The position numbers and the translations under genes are program-made. Source: Hofstenia miamia (taxonomy: Eukaryota > Xenacoelomorpha > Acoela > Hofsteniidae). From it: DNA of 64,000 bases. Every line of letters begins with the position of its first letter. The stretch's first letter is position 1. The stretch covers positions 1,763,997 to 1,827,996 of the forward strand of contig CABFPE010000030.1 in the NCBI GenBank assembly GCA_900660155.1, given 5' to 3'. The notes below the pieces were generated by a model that saw nothing but the letters and a program-made list of their open reading frames with translations, made no database searches and was not told the DNA's origin. Positions 49,048 through 58,000 of the stretch are shown here, one piece after another.

Positions 49048-52000
49048 AAAAAAACGAAAATTTTAATTGAGAGTACTTTTCGGTACTTACTGTACCATCG
49101 TCAGTCGAAAAACAAAAATTATTTAGTGGTAAAATTATAAATTTACAAATCATTAATTAATTAAAATAAAATAAGTGAAGAGTTTGATGACACTTTGTAT
49201 TTAAATTAGGTTTCTCTTCCTTAATATATATTGATTCTGCGATCTTGGTGAATTTGTGTTTCATTAAAATATTAAAGTCAGATGTTGATGCTTTATGTAT
49301 TTTTGAGTTTCATATAAATTTCGGATTGTAAGTGTCCATATATATGTTCTTGAATTCATGTCTTCAAATGTCTTTTGGTTTCACCAATGTAGAAGCTGTC
49401 ACACTTCTGACAATTATATTTATAAGCAATTGATGAAACCAAAAGTTTTTGAATTGGATCTTTGTTACGAATTAAATTTGATGCTTTTTCCGAATTTAAA
49501 ATTGGTATTATTCTTGATTTCCTCAGTTTTCTATTTAAATTATATATAGATTTCTTAAGACGTGATTCGTGCGGTTTAATAAAAGGTAGTTTCCAAAATA
49601 TATTATCTTTGTGTTCTTGTGAATTGTATTTTAATGAGGAGGATGTTAGAGCTTCTTTTGATGTTTTTTGCAATGATTTTAGGATACCCATTAGATCTTA
49701 GATTTTCAAATATTTTATCAAAAGCCTTTGTAAGTACATTTGTAGTTAGATGATAGTAAAACAGCTCTTCTAAACAAGTTTTTCGGAATTGAATGTTTAT
49801 ATTTATTATCACAGTATGATTGAAATGGTATATATAATCCGGTGTTAGTAGGTTTTCTAAAAGCAGATATTTCAAATCCCATTGATGTTTTCTTCAATGT
49901 TGCATCTAAAAAATTTATTGTATCTTCTTTTTCATATTCACAAGTAAATTTAATTTCACTTAGTTGCGAATTAATATAAGAAAGAAACATTGATGCATGA
50001 TCATCGTTTTTCATCAAACAATAAACATCATCAACATAACGTTTGTAATATATTGGTGGTTTTCTTAAGTTTAGAAAAGTCTTTCGATTAAATCCATTGC
50101 GAAATTCGCAAACGTTGGACCTAATGGAGAGCCCATCGCCATCCCATCATTTTGGTTATACACTTCATTTTCAGACAAAAAGTAAATGTTGATGAAGCTA
50201 ATAATAGTAAATGGAAAGCCTGATTCAGGTGTTAGCGATATTATATGGTCAATCATTTTCTTAGCTGGAATTGATGTAAATAAATAAATAAATATATATA
50301 TATATATATATATATATTGTAAAATGTGTTACTATTTACCCCAATCTAAAAAGGTGAATAGGAATACCTTCATACCTTAAAAAAATTCCTTAAACTAAAT
50401 ATCTTACTCTTATTGAAATGTAATCTAAGGATCTATAGGACACATTATAGTGTAAGGGTTGAATGAAATACATTTTACAAATAGATGTTTGAAAAAAACT
50501 GTTTCTATTCATCCCAATTAAGGGTAATTAGAAATTTTCGTTTGTACGTCTTAGTGCAAAATTATTAATGAATTTTTCTTATTTTAGAGGGGCCCGGGCC
50601 CCCTCGGCTCCCCTCTGTATCCGCCCTTGCTTCTATGCAGTGAAGTGCATAAATTAACTGGTTGTCCCAGAATAGTTCTCTTGAAAAATTGCATTACATT
50701 TAGCATGTATGAATTGAGGAAGAAGCATACCAAACATGGCTAATGCAGCCGGAAATACTGCAATTAATTACGTTTTGATGATTTAAGGAGGAATTAGTTC
50801 ATTTTAATATTGTAAGAAAATTGTTAATTTTGAATATAAAGCAGTATTTAATCTCAATATCCTGTTGGAGTAGGTTACCAGAGAGCTATCTAGAATTTTT
50901 GAAAAGTTATATTATTGTTATATAATTTTTATTGATTTAATACAAACATGTCTTTCAATATAAATAGGTAAAAAAATTTTCATCGCTTTTTTCTGAAAAG
51001 AAAGAAATTATTGATCATTGAAATATTGTTAGTATTCATATAGAAATACTATTATCCTTTCAACAGAAAAATGTATGCCTTCTCTTGGCCCAGGGGTATA
51101 ACACTGACTACCATGTCCAACGTGATTCATATCTATTGTAAGATTTCTACTAATAAAATTAATTATTTTACCTATTGAATTCCTATCTTTATTAGGAACA
51201 TTGTAAACACTCATCGTATGATAAGTACCTCTTAAATCTTATAGTCTAATTGCGTAGAAAATTTTCAAAAAGGTCACTCAATTGCTAAATGTGATAAATT
51301 TGGATAGAACGCTATACAGTTATTGCAGTAAGCACTATTTCGTTAATTAAGCAGCTTGAATGAAAAATGGACACTATCCCGCTGTCACTTCACTTTCATG
51401 CCTGTGAATCATTAAAGTTTAATCATATGCGTTAAGCATACTTGAAAAAAACAATCATTCGAACATAACTATTTTCTTGTTCGATACTTCGCGCATCCGG
51501 CGTACATAGGTTAAGAAACTAGTATCCTAATTATATTAATAAAGACAAATTAATCAAAGTTTGCTTTTGTGCGTATCCTTTTTCAGCTAAGTGATCTTTG
51601 AAATCGATATTGCTGCTAACATCCAGATATAGTTCACAGTGCTCAAATTTGCCTCCTAGGATCGCCAAAATGGTCCTTTATTTATAACGTAGGAATAACA
51701 TTTCTTTTTTCTTCCCATATAAATGTAGCACAACGAGTTAAGTTTATTATCACTCCTTGCATGCTTATTTATTGGCAGTTTCACATGGCATTTTTATTTT
51801 AAAATGGTATAATTTACATGTATATGTATATGTATATGAATTGTACATTATATAAATTTGTTCTTTTATCTTTCGTTATTCTGTTTAGGCTCCTTAATTC
51901 CTAAAAATCGATTTTGGCTATTTATTCTAATGCGTGGTTTGGTTGGAATAGGCGAAGCAAGCTATATCACAGTGTCTTACAGTATCATAGGCGATCTATA

Positions 52001-55000
52001 TACCAAAGAAACTCGTTTGAGAGCCTTGGCCATATTTTCATTTGCAGTTCCTCTGGGAAGCGGGGCTGGGTACATTACTGGTCAGATTTCGAGTGAATTG
52101 GCCTCTCATTTTTTTGTTCAAGACAACTCGTTGGCATGGAAGTATGCCTTACGAGTAACTCCAATTTTCGGTAAATCTAATGTTTACTTTGAATTCAAGC
52201 TTAAGTTCTTCATGATCTCACGGAAGTAATCCAACCAATCTCGCAGTTTACAGGCATGCCAGTTTAAGATGTCCTTGAAATATGCTAAATGAGCATGGTT
52301 TTGTTAACTGAAGCTAGTCAGGACTGCTCATCAACATTATTAATTTTTCTAAAATGACGGCATTATTTCACGTAATGGTTGGGATCTCTTATTTGAAATG
52401 TAAACGAAATGCCATGCTATGATTTAGCAGTAATGGCCAACTTTTTTGGAAACATATTTCCAACAGGACAGCAAGCTCGTTGGGTCCCTACCATTAATCA
52501 TATACAACGCATATGCATGCACTGCGCAATTCTGATTTCAAAATTCAAACAGTGGTGCAAATGCCCTAGTCCCACTACACAGTAGAATAATCTCTAATAA
52601 CGGAAAATGATTTTATGTTGAACTTTTTTATTGAAGCGTTATTTAAGAAAAGGGATGCGCTAGAAATTAACGCGCAAATTGTTTTTAAAATCAATTGATT
52701 ACTTGCCATATCATTAGTAAATGTGTTATGAAAACGATAAAATTAAAGGTTTGCTGTGCATATACTACAGCAACATACTGTGGGATGTTTTCGTAGCGCT
52801 TCCACTTGAGAGGACGCCCTCGAAACAATAAAACTTTAATCGTTTTCATATTGACTTTGGAGAATTTTGCGAACCCTTGATAAAGTATTCGCATAACATA
52901 GAGCAGCTGCTAGCTAACTTGACCACCTCGTAATTACAGGTTGTGTAATCGCGTAAATTTCCTCAAAAATCTGACAAATTGTCTTCACAGATGTAATTAC
53001 TTTATCAACTTCATAGTAATCACGAATTTTGAAAGCGCAATTATGGACTAATTACCATTTAAATGATGTTATATTCCGTCAGTGTTATCATAACCTCAGT
53101 GTTGTATCGGCGACATCACTTCGAGCCGTGGAGTACGAAATAAACAGAAGGTGAAAACAATCACTCGTGTAGACAGACTGCAGGCTCAAAACCGCGAAGA
53201 GCTATTGTTGATATTATTGTAAAGATTAATAATGGCCTCTATTATTGAATACCTAGAAAAAATTATGTAAAAATAACGAAATATAAGCGTACTGATTGTA
53301 ATTCCCAAACAATAGCAAATCTCCAACATTGGCAAATGTTTCGTCAGAGTAAGCTTCAGCTTTTAAATTAGAGTCAATGTGAATTGAACATTGAATTTGC
53401 AGAGGGCTCTGGGCATCTGTTCAAATATGTTTGTATATGCAAATTTTTCCAGAATGTTTTGATATTCGGCCTGCTACTTTACCAGCTTAAAAGTATCAAA
53501 TTCAAACACATCCATTTCACGAAACTCGTCAATCTCATCCTATAAAAATGGTAAATTTAGAGAACAACAGTTTGACTTAAATGTGTCAAATACAAATAGC
53601 AATTATTCACCTTCTTAAACCGGTATAACACTGCGATTAATGACACCACGTTTTAAAACTTCACGTAAAACATTGGGCTTTGGGTAAGTTATGGCAGAAG
53701 CTCCTGTCATCTCAAATAAATTGGGTGGATCAGCTGGACGCAGTTTTCCATGGACTTTAATAGTAGGAAAGCCTTCTGGCCAATGCTTTTGACAAATAAT
53801 AGTGTTTTTGGCAACACTGATTTTTTGAGGAATTCTAGATAACCAAGCATTTCTTTCATTCACGTCTTTGGGGAACCTGTATGCAGGAACGTATGGGGAA
53901 TTTCTATAGTTCGACCTGCAATTAAATTCTCAGCACTTGTTCGGCATGAGCTACGGAACGGAATGAATTGCAAAGCGAAATGTCTACTATAAATATTATA
54001 GCATCAATAACTGCTTTATTGCGGTTTTAGGCCTGCAGTCTGTTGACACGAGTGTTTGTTTTCACCTCCTGTTAATTTCGTACCCTACGCTTCGATCCTA
54101 AAATACTAATTATTAAATGATCTCAATAAATTTAAACCATAATTGAATTTACCACGTATTTCAACTTATTGGGTTTTTGAACTACCCTGGTAATTATAAA
54201 TCACCATACGCTTTTTATGTACACACTAGAAGTAATTTATCATCTTAAACCCGAGGTATTTTTTAAATCCGTGCTGGTATTTTAGGAGCTTTATTCATTA
54301 TTCTATGCATTTTTTACTTGCCCAACCCAAAACGAGGATCTGCGGACAACCAGATAGCTCCAGCTTCTAATTCTTTTCGAGACGATATTCTTGCTCTCTG
54401 TCGTAATACTACTCTAGTTTTGGCGACAGGTGGCTTCATTGCAGTAGATTTTGTTGCTGGAAGTTTGGCGCTTTGGGGCCCCACATTTGTAGAAAATGCA
54501 GGTGCCGGCGGTATATTTGGTAGCAGCGTTTTATTTGGTATCGCCACATGCCTAGCCGGAATTTTTGGAGTAGGCTTAGGTGTAGTTTTGCTTTTAATAA
54601 CTTTTTTATTAATCTCATTTTTTATTACTTTATAACATTGAATATATTCATCCATCAATATTCTCTGTATGCTGAATTTTGTACAAAAATTCAGTTTAGT
54701 TTTGAAAATGTTTCACAACATTTTTTGGTGAATACACTCGGCATACTAAATTTGCACAAATCTCATTACATTAACTAAATCATTGTGAGAATCTGTATAC
54801 ATTTAATCGATTGTATTGAAGCAAGTGGTAATTCTTATCATCATTAAACAAAGTATTCGCTTGTAGAAAGGCAAAGATAAAAGTTGAGAATAATGATTTA
54901 TTTTTTTAATTGAATTCAAAATTTTAATAATGTCATTTAAAATCATCCCTAAGACATCCATGATATAAAAATGTTTCAAGAAATTTGGTATAAATTACAG

Positions 55001-58000
55001 TGTAATTCCTATTGCTAGTTCGATTATCAAGTCTTGAAAATATTTATATAAATTCTGTTTTAATGTTTTGAATGCTTTAGATTTATCTGCTCACCTCTAT
55101 CTCTAAATACTTACTTAAGTTTAAAAAAGTTGTGTAGTAACGTTTGGTCTTTTAGAGATTTGTTTCTTTATATATATGCTTAGAATTTACATTGTTTAGG
55201 CGCGGTCTTTTCTAATAGATTGAAAACATTAAATAACATGGAAAACGCTGATCCCATAGTTTGTGGCTTAGGAATGCTAGTCTCTGCACCATTACTCTTT
55301 GTAGCCTTAATAGTCGCTGCTAAGGTTCACTGGCTCTTTTGGTTTTTGGTTTTTATTAGCATTACATGCGGGCTGCTCAACTGGGCTCTTATTCCCAACA
55401 TCATTTTGGACACTGTAGTACCCAACAGGTGATCTTGTTTTGAACTTTTATGATTTTTTACTGAAAATATTACATTCAATGTATTTCTAGTTGTTAAGTA
55501 GATTTAGTAGTAGCAAGAAAGAACCTTGAAACGGACAGACAAAATAAATTAATTTTTTATTCGAAATATACAAATTGTTTAATAATTGAGAAACATTGTT
55601 AACATCTAAATTAACGTGCGTACATATTTATGAAAATCCGTGACCAATACCAATTAACATTTGAAATTGTTCAAATTAATCAATCTCCCCTGAATGACAA
55701 TGTATTTGCACACGCCTAAGAAATGTTAACGACTGCTAAAAATTACCTTTCTCGGGCACACCCCTTTTATCTGTTCGGTACAACAAATGGTCGTATGTCC
55801 AGCTTTCCCTTTTGTGTGCTCCTACAATTCTTCTTAGCAAAACCTAGTCCAATTTTTATCCAGTGTCTTTTAATGTAAGTATACAGTGACCGCAAAAAGT
55901 TTACGAACACCCCTCAGAATTGAAAAGAATTGTCTGTCCAGTAAAACTATGTGTTGAATGACGTATTAATGCACATATAACATGATTAGTGAAGAAAACA
56001 CATCAAATTTGATACAAACAAAGCATTTTAATGAAAAAATTTCAGTATTTTGTATTATAACCTTTGTTCTTCAGAACGGCCTGTATGCGGCGTGGCATAG
56101 ACATGACCAGACTCTGGCACAGCTCCACCGAAATATCAGTCACCCAGATCATCTTTAGGTGGTTCTTGAGTTCCTCCACATTGCTGCAATTCTTTTCCGC
56201 CATCTTTTTCTTCAAGAGAACCCAGAGATTCTCAATTGGGTTGAGATCGGGTGAGTTCCCGGGCCAATCGAGCTGAGTGATGTGGTGTTCTCGGAGCCAC
56301 AAGCTCACCTTCTTAGCCTTGTGGGCAGGAGCACCGTCGTGTTGGAATGTCGTACACCCCTGGATCTCCATGAACTGCTGGCTGTAACCTTCTTCAGATA
56401 AAAGCAATATATTCGAGCGCACAGCGACTGAAAGCTGCGGTTTTCGACCCATACTAACTCTGACGGCTCACACTCGTGTGTGAGGCAATGAGAGGCAGAC
56501 AATAATCAATAGTGTATCTGGTGTATCTAATTGGACATCCAGACAGCCAATAGTCTAAAGTTACGCTGCATGAAGGGAAAATCAGCATTGCTATCGGCTC
56601 TGGTAAGCGATTCAACCAGGCAGTCAAATTTCATCTATTTTTAGAAGGTGTTCGTAAACTTTTTGCGGTCATTGTATGTATGTTCTACTACCCTACTTCA
56701 TTACATGTTGTGTGTTTTCTTTTATTTTGTCCGTAGTTGAGATCTCTGTTTGGTAAGATACTAGTTACTCTTTGTGTTGATAATCCTTTGTTACCATTAG
56801 TGTAAATACTATGTAAATATGTTTGTGTTCAGGTTTGAGGGGATTAGGAATTGTAATGCATTTACATCACACAACTTTGTTTCCTCTAATGCATGATTGA
56901 AATCAACACAGAAAACCTTAATTAATTCCTTTGACATTTTTAATTATATTTATATTCAATTCTTTTAATTCATTGTTAGTGACTATCATGTTGGGATAAA
57001 TGTTGTTTACAATTACTTTACTTTGCTTAAGGCCTCGTACACTGCCATAAAGTAAAAAAATTTAGTTTACTGCCGGTCTAGTCTTTTGAAGAGAAGAACT
57101 TTAGTGGAGACACTGCTTAAAAAACTAAAATCATTAACGAGTGAAAGCCATTATTAGCAAAAAACGTGAAATTCCTATATACAAGTGAGAAGTCAAGTAC
57201 ATATCACGTTTTTATGATTAATGTAGACATATTAAACTACCATTGTCGCAAAATAAAATTGTTGGCAATTGAACCGTATTTTCTACCAATTGTAATTTAG
57301 TATCTAAACACAGATGATTAAATTTCTAGCAACCATCGATCACATGTCTGAAGGAAAGTGCTTAAAAACGTTCGTTGCTAAATTTTTTCATATTTTCCAA
57401 TGACATTCTGTAGATAACCATGAGTATTAAATGTGTACAGAAATGTCAAATACATCTACATGTATTACAATATCAAAACCATAGACGCACGCAATTCAAA
57501 TCGAATGTGCTATTTAGCTAGTGATACTAATTTTAAGTTCTTTGCAAATGGTTATGCATTGACTATAACTAATTCAAAATTGTGGAAGTATTTGCATCGT
57601 TATTATATTGGAAATTTCTTGCGCTCTGTTGCTGTTGTCTATTCAGTTACTGTGTGCAAACCTATGAAAACATGAAAGTTATTGTGAAAGTTGAATTAAC
57701 AAAGCAAGATTGTTTTAAAATCTTTTGAATTTATTTAGAATACGGCACTCGAGGAACAAGCTTGACATCCTAAAGTCACTTTTTGACTTTAAGGAACAAC
57801 TGCATTTTAATGCTTCCAAGGGTCGTAGATCATCGTAGGCATCCTCGGCGTTGCTAAAAAATCTTTCTAAAATATTAAATATTGGCAACGAAGAATTGGG
57901 TTTATGTATGCTTTCATCTGAATTTTTTGTCAACAAAAGCGTTGTCAAAAGTCACAGCTGAACTTTCCATGTTCTAAATTTCAGTTCCAACTTCGATAAG

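Larger units (their letters stand above)
47665..50629. mobile_element. hAT-like element, 2.97 kb with insertion, perfect 8-bp target duplication
   Basis: Left end CAGAGGCGGATACAGA; right end, read inward, CAAGGGCGGATACAGAG. Both are followed inward by a G/C-rich GGGGGCCC stretch. The 8-bp CTTCTATG stands at 47657-47664 and again at 50630-50637. Without the Penelope-like insertion the element is about 1.7 kb. No hAT transposase domain can be read in it, so it is non-autonomous or very decayed. Confidence 0.9.

Noticed and set aside
51029-51214. 61-residue minus-strand frame in SPNS intron 1
   Set aside because: No motif and no splice context; probably chance.
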